NCBI RefSeq assembly: GCF_003432115.1
Contig: NZ_QWDC01000003.1
Span: 62,001-126,000, forward strand
Source: Mucilaginibacter conchicola
GTDB lineage: Bacteria; Bacteroidota; Bacteroidia; Sphingobacteriales; Sphingobacteriaceae
Reading direction: 5' to 3'
DNA length: 64,000 nt
The translations under genes and the position numbers were made by a program. Under the pieces are notes generated by a model. The model searched no databases and was not told where the DNA came from. It was given only the letters and a program-made list of their open reading frames with translations. Positions 7,864-15,918 of this stretch are shown here, piece after piece (the stretch's first letter is position 1; every line of letters begins with the position of its first letter).

Positions 7864-9651
7864 TTACGCTTCTTCTTGCTCCTCAAGCAATTGTTTCTCG
7901 TACAATTCAAAATAAGCGCCTTTTAACTCCATCAGGTTGGCATGTGTGCCTTGCTCAATAATACGGCCATCATCAAGCACTAAAATATTATCGGCGTTTT
8001 TAATAGTTGATATGCGATGGGCAATAATAATACTTGTTTTGCCATGCATAATGCGGCCAAGGTTGCTCAGTATCTCTTCTTCGGTACGCGTATCAACGGC
8101 GGATAAGCAATCGTCAAATATCAACACCTGCGGTTGTTTAACAATAGCCCTTGCAATGCTCACGCGCTGTTTTTGCCCGCCTGATAGGGTTACACCGCGT
8201 TCGCCAATCAGGGTATCAAAACCTTGCTCAAGCTCCATAATATTACCATACACAGCGGCATCTTTAGCTGCCTGCTCAACCGCCGGCATATCTAATACAT
8301 CGGCACTAAAGGCAATATTATGTGATATTTTATCAGAAAATAAAAATACTTCCTGTGGTACAAAGCCAATTTGCGAGCGGTAGTTGTTCAGGTTCAACCC
8401 ATCAATGGCTTTGTCATCAATAGCTATCTGCCCCTCTGTTACATCATACATCCGCATAATGAGGTTGGCAATGGTTGATTTGCCCGAACCTGTACGCCCG
8501 ATAACTGCCAGCATTTCGCCGGGGTTTACCGTAAAGGATACATCTTTAAGTGCAGTGATGCCCGTGTCAGGATAGTTAAAAGTAACGTTGTTAAAAGCTA
8601 TTTTACCCGCAACCGTATGCAGCGGTGCAATAGGGGATATGATCTCCGGCTCTTGATGCAGAAACTCGTTAATGCGTTTCTGCGATGCCGCAGCACGCTG
8701 TATAAGAGATGTAACCCAACCTAATGATATTACCGGGAAAGCCAGCATGTTGAGGTAAACAATAAACTCGGCAATGTTGCCGGGAGTGATGTTCCCCTTC
8801 ATTACCTCAACACCACCAATGTACATGGTGATCACGTTACTGAGGCCTATGAGTAGCAGCATTGACGGGAAAAACACCGCCTGCACTTTAGCCAGTGCCA
8901 TACTTTGCTCTTTGTAATCTTCGCTTTCGGCAGCAAATCGGTCCCGTACAAAACTTTCACGAACATAAGAACGGATAACCCTTATGCCCGAGAAATTCTC
9001 CTGCACAAAGCTTGATAAAGCCGACAAGCGCTGCTGGATCTTTTCGCTGCGGGTTTCAATAACCGTATTTACGTAAAATATGATCACAGCAAGCACGGGC
9101 AGCGGCAATACCGAGAATATGGCCAACCTTACGTTTACCGTAAGCATGGCGTATATCACCAGCACAAAAAGTACCACGGTATTAATAGTATACATAATGC
9201 CCGGGCCAAGGTACATGCGCACACGGCTCACATCTTCGGTAACGCGGTTCATCAGGTCGCCGGTATTGTGGCGGCGGTAAAAGGCCAGAGATAATACCTG
9301 GTAATGCGCGTAGATCTCGTTCTTAAGATCATACTCAATATGCCGCGACATGAGGATGATGGTTTGCCGCATAAAGAAGAGGAATAATCCTCTTAGCAGC
9401 GCCAGTATCAATACCAAAATGCCGAACAGTAACAGGCTTGAGCCGAAGATATCATAGATCATCTCCTGGCGGTTAAAGCCCGAGAATAGCTGGTAAACGC
9501 CGATGTTCTCTGTAACCAGATCAAAAGCTACGCGGATAACCTGGGCGGGCAGCACGCCGAATATGTTTGAGATAACCACAAACAAAACGCCCGGCACTAA
9601 ACGCCAGCGATATTTATAGAAGAACTTATTGAGGTAAGCGAGGTCTTTCAT
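7864..9651 (-). CDS. ABC exporter, fused permease and ATPase (MsbA/BmrA type)
   Basis: A 595-residue half-transporter with six membrane segments (about 15-320) followed by an ATPase domain: Walker A GRTGSGKST (385-393), Q-loop VPQE (431-434), signature LSGGQKQR (489-496), Walker B VLIFD (509-513), D-loop SAVD and switch His545. The residue after Walker B is Asp514 (IFDDCLSAVD) instead of the catalytic Glu, as in the degenerate-site subunits of heterodimeric exporters such as BmrC/LmrC. No partner subunit is adjacent, so it may work as a homodimer or pair with a distant gene. The substrate is unknown. Confidence 0.9.
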   Translation of the reverse strand: MKDLAYLNKFFYKYRWRLVPGVLFVVISNIFGVLPAQVIRVAFDLVTENIGVYQLFSGFNRQEMIYDIFGSSLLLFGILVLILALLRGLFLFFMRQTIILMSRHIEYDLKNEIYAHYQVLSLAFYRRHNTGDLMNRVTEDVSRVRMYLGPGIMYTINTVVLFVLVIYAMLTVNVRLAIFSVLPLPVLAVIIFYVNTVIETRSEKIQQRLSALSSFVQENFSGIRVIRSYVRESFVRDRFAAESEDYKEQSMALAKVQAVFFPSMLLLIGLSNVITMYIGGVEVMKGNITPGNIAEFIVYLNMLAFPVISLGWVTSLIQRAAASQKRINEFLHQEPEIISPIAPLHTVAGKIAFNNVTFNYPDTGITALKDVSFTVNPGEMLAVIGRTGSGKSTIANLIMRMYDVTEGQIAIDDKAIDGLNLNNYRSQIGFVPQEVFLFSDKISHNIAFSADVLDMPAVEQAAKDAAVYGNIMELEQGFDTLIGERGVTLSGGQKQRVSIARAIVKQPQVLIFDDCLSAVDTRTEEEILSNLGRIMHGKTSIIIAHRISTIKNADNILVLDDGRIIEQGTHANLMELKGAYFELYEKQLLEEQEEA

Positions 9652-9661
9652 GAGAATGAAT

Positions 9662-9669
9662 CAAAAGTA
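9662..9669 (-). promoter_or_regulatory. Candidate -7 element of the ABC exporter gene
   Basis: CAAAAGTA, complement of TACTTTTG, fits TAnnTTTG. It ends only 10 bases before the ATG, implying a very short 5' leader. Confidence 0.5.
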
Positions 9670-9740
9670 GATACTTTTTTTGTTTTGAGGATGATTAGAA
9701 GGATTAAAGGAATGTCATGATTTTGGATTATAACAAGCTT

Positions 9741-9842
9741 TGTCATTTCGAACGAGCGATAGCGAGGAGAAATCCTGTTATTCCTGAAAGGTAAAACTTG
9801 CAGAGTAACAAGATTTCTCCTCGTTCCTCGTTCGAAATGACA
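9741..9842. repeat. Long inverted repeat, TGTCATTTCGAACGAG subtype
   Basis: Left arm TGTCATTTCGAACGAG then CGATAGCGAGGAGAAATC; right arm GATTTCTCCTCGTTCCTCG then TTCGAAATGACA. It is a subtype of the CGTCATTGCGAG family, repeated at 16519-16634. A half copy of the GCTGGCGYACGCGTG repeat follows at 9852-9890. Confidence 0.8.
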
Positions 9843-10046
9843 TTCGGTAAGGCCTTGCTGGCGTACGCGTGCTGCGTGTGTCGTAATAACGGTCGTAATA
9901 AAATCTGGCAAATCTTTCAATCAGGCTGATCAAGGTTCGAGAAAGAATGCGGAAAGATGCTTCGTTCCTCAGCGTTACAATAGGGGCAATATTCCCCTAA
10001 TTCTCAAATTCTTCTAATTCGGGTTCAGACAAACCAAAAAAACCGC

Positions 10047-10054
10047 TACTTTTG
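10047..10054 (+). promoter_or_regulatory. -7 promoter element of the leucine-dehydrogenase-like gene
   Basis: TACTTTTG is an exact TAnnTTTG match, 30 bases upstream of the ATG at 10085. The -33 position is weak. Confidence 0.55.
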
Positions 10055-10084
10055 CAGGGCTTAATAATATTTGGGAGATAATAG

Positions 10085-11170
10085 ATGTCTGCGCAACAAC
10101 AAAGCGATAGTATTTTTAGTCAGCTTGATGCTTACGGCCACAAAAAGGTTGTGTTTTGCAGTGATCCCGATACGGGCCTAAAAGCCATCATTGCCATTCA
10201 TGACACTACTTTGGGCCCTGCCTTTGGTAGTACCCGCATGTGGGCCTACCGTACCGAGGCTGAGGCTTTATATGATGTTTTGCGCCTGTCAAAAAGCATG
10301 ACCTATAAATGCGCCGTTGCCGGTTTAAATATGGGTGGCGCTTACTCGGTAATTATCGGCGATTCGCGCCGTGATAAGACCGAGGCCCTTATGCGCAAGT
10401 TTGGCCGATACATAAAAAACCTTAACGGCGAGTTTATTACATCAGAAGATGTGGGCACCACGCCGCGCGATATGGAATATATCCGTATGGAAACGGAGCA
10501 CGTAACCGGTATCCCCGAAAGTTTGGGTGGTAGCGGCGACCCTGCACCGGTAGCTGCAAGAGGTGTTTTAATGGGCATTAAAGCAGCCGTTAAAGAGTCG
10601 TATGGTAATGATACCATTGCCGGCAGATCGGTAATTGTGCAGGGCATTGGCCACGTTGGCGAAACTTTGGTAAAACTGCTGAGAGAAGAGAATGCCAAAG
10701 TTTACGTGAGCGATATTAACGATGACAGGCTTAGGCTGGTATCAAAAAAATATGGTGCCGAGGCGGTATCAAACAACTCGATATTTGATATTGATGCCGA
10801 TATTTATTCGCCTTGTGCGCTGGGCGCAACCATTAATACAGAAACCATTAAAAAGCTTAAAGTGGGTATTATTGCGGGCAGCGCTAACAACCAGTTGCAG
10901 GACGAAGACGAGCACGGAAAAATGTTATTGGACAAGGGTATACTATTTGCGCCTGATTACGTTATTAACGCAGGTGGTATTATCAATTGTTACTCGGAGT
11001 TGCAGGGTTTTAGCAAACGCCGCACCATGCAGCTTACCGAAAATATTTATGAAGCAACCCGCAACGTTTTAAAACTTTCAAAGGCCGAAAATATCTCGAC
11101 CATTGAAGCGGCAAACAAAATTGCCGAAAAACGTATTGCAGATATTAGAAAAGTAAAATCAACCTATTAG
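10085..11170 (+). CDS. Glu/Leu/Phe/Val dehydrogenase family protein with Tyr at the catalytic Lys site
   Basis: Leucine-dehydrogenase-type protein of 361 residues: N-terminal substrate domain (about 10-145), NAD-binding Rossmann domain (about 150-330, with VQGIGHVGE) and a short C-terminal return. Family marks present include MTYK (Lys75, substrate carboxylate), TSEDVGT and SANNQL. The motif that is LNLGGGK in active enzymes reads LNMGGAYS here, placing Tyr87 where the catalytic lysine belongs (12 residues after Lys75, as in LeuDH); GPALGGTR is changed to GPAFGSTR. Either the enzyme has altered chemistry or it is a non-catalytic paralogue. Monocistronic. Confidence 0.85.
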   Translation: MSAQQQSDSIFSQLDAYGHKKVVFCSDPDTGLKAIIAIHDTTLGPAFGSTRMWAYRTEAEALYDVLRLSKSMTYKCAVAGLNMGGAYSVIIGDSRRDKTEALMRKFGRYIKNLNGEFITSEDVGTTPRDMEYIRMETEHVTGIPESLGGSGDPAPVAARGVLMGIKAAVKESYGNDTIAGRSVIVQGIGHVGETLVKLLREENAKVYVSDINDDRLRLVSKKYGAEAVSNNSIFDIDADIYSPCALGATINTETIKKLKVGIIAGSANNQLQDEDEHGKMLLDKGILFAPDYVINAGGIINCYSELQGFSKRRTMQLTENIYEATRNVLKLSKAENISTIEAANKIAEKRIADIRKVKSTY

Positions 11171-11225
11171 AGTTATCATAGGGCCGTTAAAATAGACGAA
11201 ACAGGCCATAATCGTTCTTACAAAA

Positions 11226-12173
11226 ATGCTAAACAGAAGACACCTTAGGGTAAAAGTGCTACAGTCACTTTACGCGTACCATCAATCGGACACCAAAGAC
11301 ATTAAACTATCTGAGAAAAACCTGCTGAACGGAATTGACCAGGTTTTTGAAATGTACATCTGGATGCTCTCGCTAATAAACGAGACGATAGAGTACGTAT
11401 CGCGCGATGCCGAAGAAAGGGCCAACAAACACCGCCCAACTGCCGAGGACCTTAATGTTAACCAGAAGATCCTAACCAACCGCTTTTACCTATCGGTATT
11501 AGATAACAAGGAATACCTTAACGGTATCCGCAAGTATAAGGTAGACTGGACGTTTGACCCTGAGCTGGCCAAATCGCTTTTCACCACTTTAAAAAACTCA
11601 ACCGAGTATGCCGAGTATCTGGCAAAGACTGACGATACTATCCAGACAGATAAAGACATCATTAAGTTCATTTTTAAGAAGGTGATCCTTAAATCATCAT
11701 TAGCCGAGCAGGTTTTTGAGGATAAATTTATTTACTGGCCTACCGATAAAGAGGTGTTGCAGGCTTTGATAGCTAAAACCTTTAAAAACTTTGCATCAGA
11801 GAACTTTGCTGAGAATCAATTGGCAGAAATTAGCGGTAACTGGACAGAAGACCGCGAGTTTGTGGTGAACCTGTTTGAGCAAACCATCCGCCATGATGCT
11901 GAGTATCAGGTGCTGATTGCTGAAAAAACGCAGAACTGGGAACCTGATCGTATTGCCCAGATGGATACCTTGCTGATGAAGATGGCAATAGTGGAGTTCA
12001 TCAACTTTACATCTATCCCGGTTAAGGTTACCATTAATGAGTACCTGGAGATCTCGAAAGAATTTAGCACACCTAAAAGTAATTCGTTTATAAACGGTAT
12101 CTTGGACAAGATTCTGGCCGAATTGAAAGCCGATAACAAGGTGCGTAAATCGGGCAGGGGATTAATTGAATAA
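11226..12173 (+). CDS. nusB: Transcription antitermination factor NusB (long Bacteroidota form)
   Basis: Starts MLNRRHLRVKVLQSLYAYHQ, the NusB N-terminus that binds boxA RNA and NusE (S10) in rRNA antitermination. At 315 residues it is about twice the length of E. coli NusB; the extra central part is usual in Bacteroidota, and the conserved C-terminal helices (IAQMDTLLMKMAIVEF, SIPVKVTINEYLEISKEF, FINGILDKIL) close the domain. It heads a run of co-directional genes to DUF5522: lipoprotein, yajC, ybbR and coaE. Confidence 0.92.
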   Translation: MLNRRHLRVKVLQSLYAYHQSDTKDIKLSEKNLLNGIDQVFEMYIWMLSLINETIEYVSRDAEERANKHRPTAEDLNVNQKILTNRFYLSVLDNKEYLNGIRKYKVDWTFDPELAKSLFTTLKNSTEYAEYLAKTDDTIQTDKDIIKFIFKKVILKSSLAEQVFEDKFIYWPTDKEVLQALIAKTFKNFASENFAENQLAEISGNWTEDREFVVNLFEQTIRHDAEYQVLIAEKTQNWEPDRIAQMDTLLMKMAIVEFINFTSIPVKVTINEYLEISKEFSTPKSNSFINGILDKILAELKADNKVRKSGRGLIE

Positions 12174-12188
12174 TCATTATATCACAAT

Positions 12189-12647
12189 ATGAAGAAGCTT
12201 TTTTTATCAGTAGCAGTAGCAGGTTTGTTGTTCACTGCTTGCAACCAGGGAAGTAAACAAGCAGCAAGTGCCGAAGCGCCTGCAACAGCCGGTGAAACAG
12301 CTGCTGCAGCACCTGCAGTAGATGCCACCAATGCCCCGGTTATTAAACTGGAGAATGAAACCCACGATTTTGGTAAAATTAAAGAAGGCGATAAAGTTAC
12401 TTACGCTTTTAAATTTACTAATAGCGGTAAAACGCCTTTAATTATTAAAGATGCGGTGGCAACTTGTGGCTGTACCACACCCGAGTGGCCAAAAGCACCT
12501 GTACAACCAGGCGCTGCAGGCGAAATAAAAGTAACTTTTGATAGCGCCAATAAAATGGGCTTACAGGATAAACAAATAACTGTTACTGCAAATACAAACC
12601 CTGCACAAACCATGATGCACCTTATTGGTGAGGTAACTGCAAAATAA
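12189..12647 (+). CDS. DUF1573 lipoprotein
   Basis: The signal peptide ends in the lipobox LFTAC (Cys18), so it is a lipoprotein anchored in an envelope membrane. An Ala/Pro-rich linker (about 20-50) leads to a DUF1573 domain with the conserved HDFGKIKEGDKVTYAFKF, TCGCTTPEWP and PGAAGEIKVTFDS motifs, an immunoglobulin-like fold of unknown role found mainly in Bacteroidota and Planctomycetota. It lies 15 bases after nusB and is probably co-transcribed. Confidence 0.9.
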   Translation: MKKLFLSVAVAGLLFTACNQGSKQAASAEAPATAGETAAAAPAVDATNAPVIKLENETHDFGKIKEGDKVTYAFKFTNSGKTPLIIKDAVATCGCTTPEWPKAPVQPGAAGEIKVTFDSANKMGLQDKQITVTANTNPAQTMMHLIGEVTAK

Positions 12648-12661
12648 AAATAATACACTAT

Positions 12662-12714
12662 CAGTGAGGGGGCGGGATGAATCACTCATTCACTCATTCC
12701 ATCCCTCACTCATT
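12662..12714. repeat. Word-type inverted repeat between lipoprotein gene and yajC
   Basis: Left arm CAGTGAGGGGGCGGGATGAA; right part has CACTCATT three times around CCATCCCTCACTCATT. The two sides pair imperfectly to make a hairpin in the operon. Confidence 0.55.
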
Positions 12715-12733
12715 AATTCTATAATTTAAACTA

Positions 12734-13048
12734 ATGATAAGTACAATTTTATTACAAGCCGGTGGCGGTATGGGCACGCAGCAATTGATCATGTTCGGTT
12801 TAATTGCCGTAGTGTTTTATTTCTTCATGATACGCCCGCAGGTTAAGAAACAAAAAGACCAGAAAAAATATACCGAAGAACTTAAAAAAGGCGACCGCGT
12901 AATTACCTCTGCAGGTATCCACGGCCGTATTTACGAAGTTGCCGATACTACTTTTATTATCGAGGTAGAAAACGGTGCACGTATCCGTTTCGATAAATCA
13001 GCAATCTCGCTTGATGCATCAAAAGCGTTGAATACACCGGCTAAGTAA
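12734..13048 (+). CDS. yajC: Sec translocase auxiliary subunit YajC
   Basis: A 104-residue protein with one N-terminal membrane segment (about 15-35, MFGLIAVVFYFFMIRPQ) and the YajC hallmarks MIRPQxKKQK and GDRVITSAGIHGRI. YajC associates with SecDF-SecYEG in the inner membrane. Length and order match the family. A terminator with U tract follows at 13067, so yajC probably ends one transcription unit. Confidence 0.95.
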   Translation: MISTILLQAGGGMGTQQLIMFGLIAVVFYFFMIRPQVKKQKDQKKYTEELKKGDRVITSAGIHGRIYEVADTTFIIEVENGARIRFDKSAISLDASKALNTPAK

Positions 13049-13066
13049 GGTTGAAGGCATAAAGGT

Positions 13067-13099
13067 AAAAGGCGAAAGGTTTTTTCTTTCGCCTTTTTT
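13067..13099 (+). terminator. Terminator of yajC
   Basis: Stem AAAAGGCGAAAG / CTTTCGCCTTTT (13067-13078 and 13086-13097) followed by TTG. The arms share the word GGTAAAAGGCGAAAGG with the tandem repeats just downstream. Confidence 0.75.
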
Positions 13100-13121
13100 G
13101 TTTTTTTTGGAAGAGCAGAGA

Positions 13122-13230
13122 GTCCCTTTAACCTTTCGCCTTTTACCCTTCACCTCTAAAACGTCCCTTTGACCTTTCGCCTTTTACCTTTCACCTACAA
13201 AACGTACCTTTGACCTTTCGCCTTTTACCT
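13122..13230. repeat. Three tandem 41-bp repeats carrying a promoter-like element
   Basis: Units start at 13122, 13163 and 13204 (exact 41-base spacing) and read GTCCCTTTAACCTTTCGCC, GTCCCTTTGACCTTTCGCC and GTACCTTTGACCTTTCGCC. In the third, one C-to-A change creates TACCTTTG (13205-13212), an exact TAnnTTTG -7 element, with TTTT 19 bases upstream. This is the best promoter candidate for the ybbR gene at 13246. Confidence 0.75.
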
Positions 13231-13245
13231 CAATAACTTCAAAAA

Positions 13246-14193
13246 ATGGCCATTATCAAACTATCGGCAATAGAACGGCGGCGGTTATCGGTTTTTGTAA
13301 CCTGCCTGGTTTTTGCTGCGTTTGCATGGCTGTTCACCGCGCTATCCAACACCTACAAGTTTACCGTAAAGCAGATCATCAGTTACAAAAATCTGCCGCA
13401 GAAACGGGCTTTCTATCCCCTGCAGGGCGATACCGTAAGTGCTATTGTACAAGGTACGGGCTGGCAAATGCTGTTTTCTAAAGTTGATTATAACAACAAG
13501 CCTATTAACGTTGATATACATACGCTGGAGACCAAGAACTTTATCGTTATCAGCCAGCAATTGAAGCAGATCAACGCCAAGAAAGATCTGAGTCACGAGA
13601 TCATTACAGTTAATCCCGATACGCTTTTCTTTGATTTTAGTAATCGCATTATTAAACGCGTGCCGGTTGAGGTAGTGAGCGATATACAGTATCAGAAGCA
13701 GTATTCGCAATCAAACGATATGGCCATTAAGCCTGGCTATGTTACTATTAGCGGCCCGGCCGAGGTACTGGCCCGCATCAAAACCTGGAAGACAGATTCG
13801 GTGAAGCTAAAGAACGTTAATGATGATTTTAGCGGTAGGGTGGCTTTGCAGAAACCAAAGGAAGGTAACCTGGCCATTATCCCGAGAGGGGTAAACGTAA
13901 CTATCCCGGTTGATGAATATACCGAGAAAACGCTGGAAATACCCGTTAAGGTGATCAATAACCAACGGTATTATGATGTGCGCGTTTTTCCGCAAAAGGT
14001 GAAGGTGACATTTACCACCTCGCTGACGGATTATCCCGAAATGAACGAGGATGATTTTGAAGCCGTTGCCGACCTTGATCTGTGGCGCCACAACGGTTAC
14101 AGCACACTGCCGGTTAAGGTTACACGCCTGCCAACCTATAGTAAGGTCACCAAAATTGAGCCGCAGGTGATAGATTTTATTATAAAAAGATAA
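13246..14193 (+). CDS. YbbR/CdaR-like envelope protein
   Basis: A 315-residue protein with one N-terminal membrane segment (about 15-35) and an extracytoplasmic region with YbbR-type repeats (for example residues 145-230, PGYVTISGPAEVLARIKTW). In Firmicutes, YbbR (CdaR) regulates the diadenylate cyclase CdaA; no cyclase is adjacent here. In Bacteroidota the gene is regularly found next to yajC and coaE, as here. The stop overlaps the coaE start by one base (TAATG), indicating translational coupling. Confidence 0.82.
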   Translation: MAIIKLSAIERRRLSVFVTCLVFAAFAWLFTALSNTYKFTVKQIISYKNLPQKRAFYPLQGDTVSAIVQGTGWQMLFSKVDYNNKPINVDIHTLETKNFIVISQQLKQINAKKDLSHEIITVNPDTLFFDFSNRIIKRVPVEVVSDIQYQKQYSQSNDMAIKPGYVTISGPAEVLARIKTWKTDSVKLKNVNDDFSGRVALQKPKEGNLAIIPRGVNVTIPVDEYTEKTLEIPVKVINNQRYYDVRVFPQKVKVTFTTSLTDYPEMNEDDFEAVADLDLWRHNGYSTLPVKVTRLPTYSKVTKIEPQVIDFIIKR

Positions 14194-14792
14194 TGCTGAA
14201 GGTAGGGATAACGGGCAACATAGGCAGCGGCAAAACCACGGTTTGCAAAGTATTTGAGGTATTAGGCATCCCGGTTTTTTATGCTGATGAAGCTGCCAAA
14301 AAGGTAATGATCGAAGATACGGGACTCATTGCCGGTATCAAAGAAGCTTTTGGTGATGAGTCTTATTTTGCTGATGGCAACCTTAACCGTAAACACATAG
14401 GCGGTATTGTTTTTAATGATAAACAGCAGCTGGAGAAACTGAATGCCCTGGTGCATCCCGCTACCTTCCGTGCTTTTGATATTTGGGTGGAGAAGCAAAC
14501 ACATGCACCTTATGTGTTAAAAGAAGCCGCTATTTTATTTGAAAGTGGCTCCTACAAAAAATGCGACCGTAGTATTTTGGTTGCCGCCCCGCTTGATGCC
14601 CGCATAGCCCGCGTAATGCAGCGCGATGGCGTTACTGCCGATGAGGTGAAAGCCCGCGAGGCCCGTCAATATCCGCAGGAGAAAAAAATGGAACTGGCCA
14701 ATGATATCATTGTAAATGATGATACCCAATTGGTAATCCCCCAGGTACTTAAACTGCACGAAATGTACCTGCAGCTCGCTACAAACAAATGA
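14193..14792 (+). CDS. coaE: Dephospho-CoA kinase CoaE
   Basis: Catalyses the last step of coenzyme A synthesis, phosphorylation of the 3'-OH of dephospho-CoA. The P-loop GNIGSGKTT is at residues 7-15; the family blocks YADEAAK, HPATFRAF and DRSILVAAPLDARIARVMQRDG follow. Length of 199 residues is standard. It overlaps ybbR by one base and the next gene by four (ATGA), so the three are co-translated. Confidence 0.95.
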   Translation: MLKVGITGNIGSGKTTVCKVFEVLGIPVFYADEAAKKVMIEDTGLIAGIKEAFGDESYFADGNLNRKHIGGIVFNDKQQLEKLNALVHPATFRAFDIWVEKQTHAPYVLKEAAILFESGSYKKCDRSILVAAPLDARIARVMQRDGVTADEVKAREARQYPQEKKMELANDIIVNDDTQLVIPQVLKLHEMYLQLATNK

Positions 14793-15727
14793 TCTTAGAC
14801 GATTTTATTGCTTACAATACAAACGGCCTCTACTGCCGTTACGCCGATTTTTATTTAGACCCGCAGCAGCCGGTAGAGAATGCCGTTATCACCCACGCCC
14901 ATGCCGACCATGCTGTTGCCGGCAACCAGAATGTTTACGCTACCGAGGCTACTTTAGCTTTTATGGAACTACGCTACGGCAACAAAAAGGCCAAGGTGAG
15001 CTACACGGTGCCCTATCATACGCCATTCAATATAGGCGAGGTGCAGATCACCTTCATTCCGGCAGGCCACATGCCCGGCTCGGCACAGGTGTTGATGGAA
15101 TACCGCGGCACCCGCTACCTCTACACCGGCGATTATAAACTACAAGCAGATGCCACCTGCGAACCCATTGAATGGGTGCAGGCCGATGTACTGATAACCG
15201 AAAGCACCTTTGCCGATCCCAACACCCAACACCCCGACCCGGTTGAAGAGATCAAAAAGCTAAACGATATAAAGATCAACATCCTGTTAGGTGCCTACAG
15301 CCTCGGTAAAAGCCAGCGGCTCATCAGCATGATCAATCAGCATGCTCCGCAAAAAACGGTATTGGTACATCACCGTATTATGCCGATAAACGCGGTGTAC
15401 AAAAAGCTGGGGTATGATCTTGGCGCGCACCAGGTGTATAACCGTAAGCTGATGAAAGAGCAGAGGGAGTACGTATACATTGTTCCGCCGTTTACGTTTG
15501 ATAGTTATATAAGGGCTACGGGCGTTAAAAGGCTGTTCGCCAGTGGCTGGAAAAACCTGCAGGCTAATCAGCAGGATACGCTGTTTATATCAGATCATGT
15601 AGACTGGAACGACATCCTCGAGGCCGTAAAACAGGTGAACCCACAACAGATCTGGACGCTGCACGGCGATGGCCGCCAACTGAAAGAATATTTTAAAAAC
15701 GATATTTTTGTAAAGATCATAGGCTGA
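14789..15727 (+). CDS. MBL-fold metallo-hydrolase, exonuclease-like
   Basis: Metallo-beta-lactamase fold protein with the zinc motif HAHADH at about residues 33-38, a second His in AGHMPGSAQV and Asp in YTGDYKL, then a C-terminal part ending in WTLHGDGRQLKEYF. This layout resembles the nuclease-type MBL proteins (mRNA 3'-end processing or ligase-associated exonuclease group), although no DNA ligase gene is adjacent. The start overlaps coaE by ATGA and the stop overlaps the DUF5522 gene by TGATG. The nucleic-acid role is inferred from family resemblance. Confidence 0.8.
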   Translation: MILDDFIAYNTNGLYCRYADFYLDPQQPVENAVITHAHADHAVAGNQNVYATEATLAFMELRYGNKKAKVSYTVPYHTPFNIGEVQITFIPAGHMPGSAQVLMEYRGTRYLYTGDYKLQADATCEPIEWVQADVLITESTFADPNTQHPDPVEEIKKLNDIKINILLGAYSLGKSQRLISMINQHAPQKTVLVHHRIMPINAVYKKLGYDLGAHQVYNRKLMKEQREYVYIVPPFTFDSYIRATGVKRLFASGWKNLQANQQDTLFISDHVDWNDILEAVKQVNPQQIWTLHGDGRQLKEYFKNDIFVKIIG

Positions 15728-15888
15728 TGCTGCAGGAAAATGTAGACTACTATATTAACGAGGACGGCAACTTTGTTTTTACCAAAGAATACCACTTAAA
15801 ACGCGGTTATTGCTGTAAAAACAAATGTCTGCATTGCCCATGGCATTACGGCAGGCCAAAACCAACAGAACAAACTAAGGATAAATAG
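15727..15888 (+). CDS. DUF5522 family tiny cysteine-rich protein
   Basis: A 53-residue ORF beginning MLQENVDYYINEDGNFVFT and containing YCCKNKCLHCPWHYG near residues 29-43: five cysteine/histidine ligands that could hold a metal. This agrees with DUF5522 as I remember it, a short family of no known function. The ATG shares a base with the upstream MBL stop (TGATG), which strongly supports translation. It is the last gene of the coaE operon; a promoter for marR begins 3 bases after its stop. Confidence 0.8.
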   Translation: MLQENVDYYINEDGNFVFTKEYHLKRGYCCKNKCLHCPWHYGRPKPTEQTKDK

Positions 15889-15890
15889 GT

Positions 15891-15898
15891 TATATTTG
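15891..15898 (+). promoter_or_regulatory. -7 promoter element of the marR gene
   Basis: TATATTTG is an exact TAnnTTTG match 20 bases before the ATG of the MarR gene. Confidence 0.6.
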
Positions 15899-15918
15899 CA
15901 GTTCATTTTCTGATAAAT

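Noticed and set aside
9648..9920. 90-codon minus-strand frame upstream of the ABC exporter
   Set aside because: It translates the inverted repeat at 9741-9842 and the exporter promoter; no protein-like pattern.
13122..13230. Possible CRISPR or clustered repeat array
   Set aside because: The units are contiguous tandem copies with no unique spacers.
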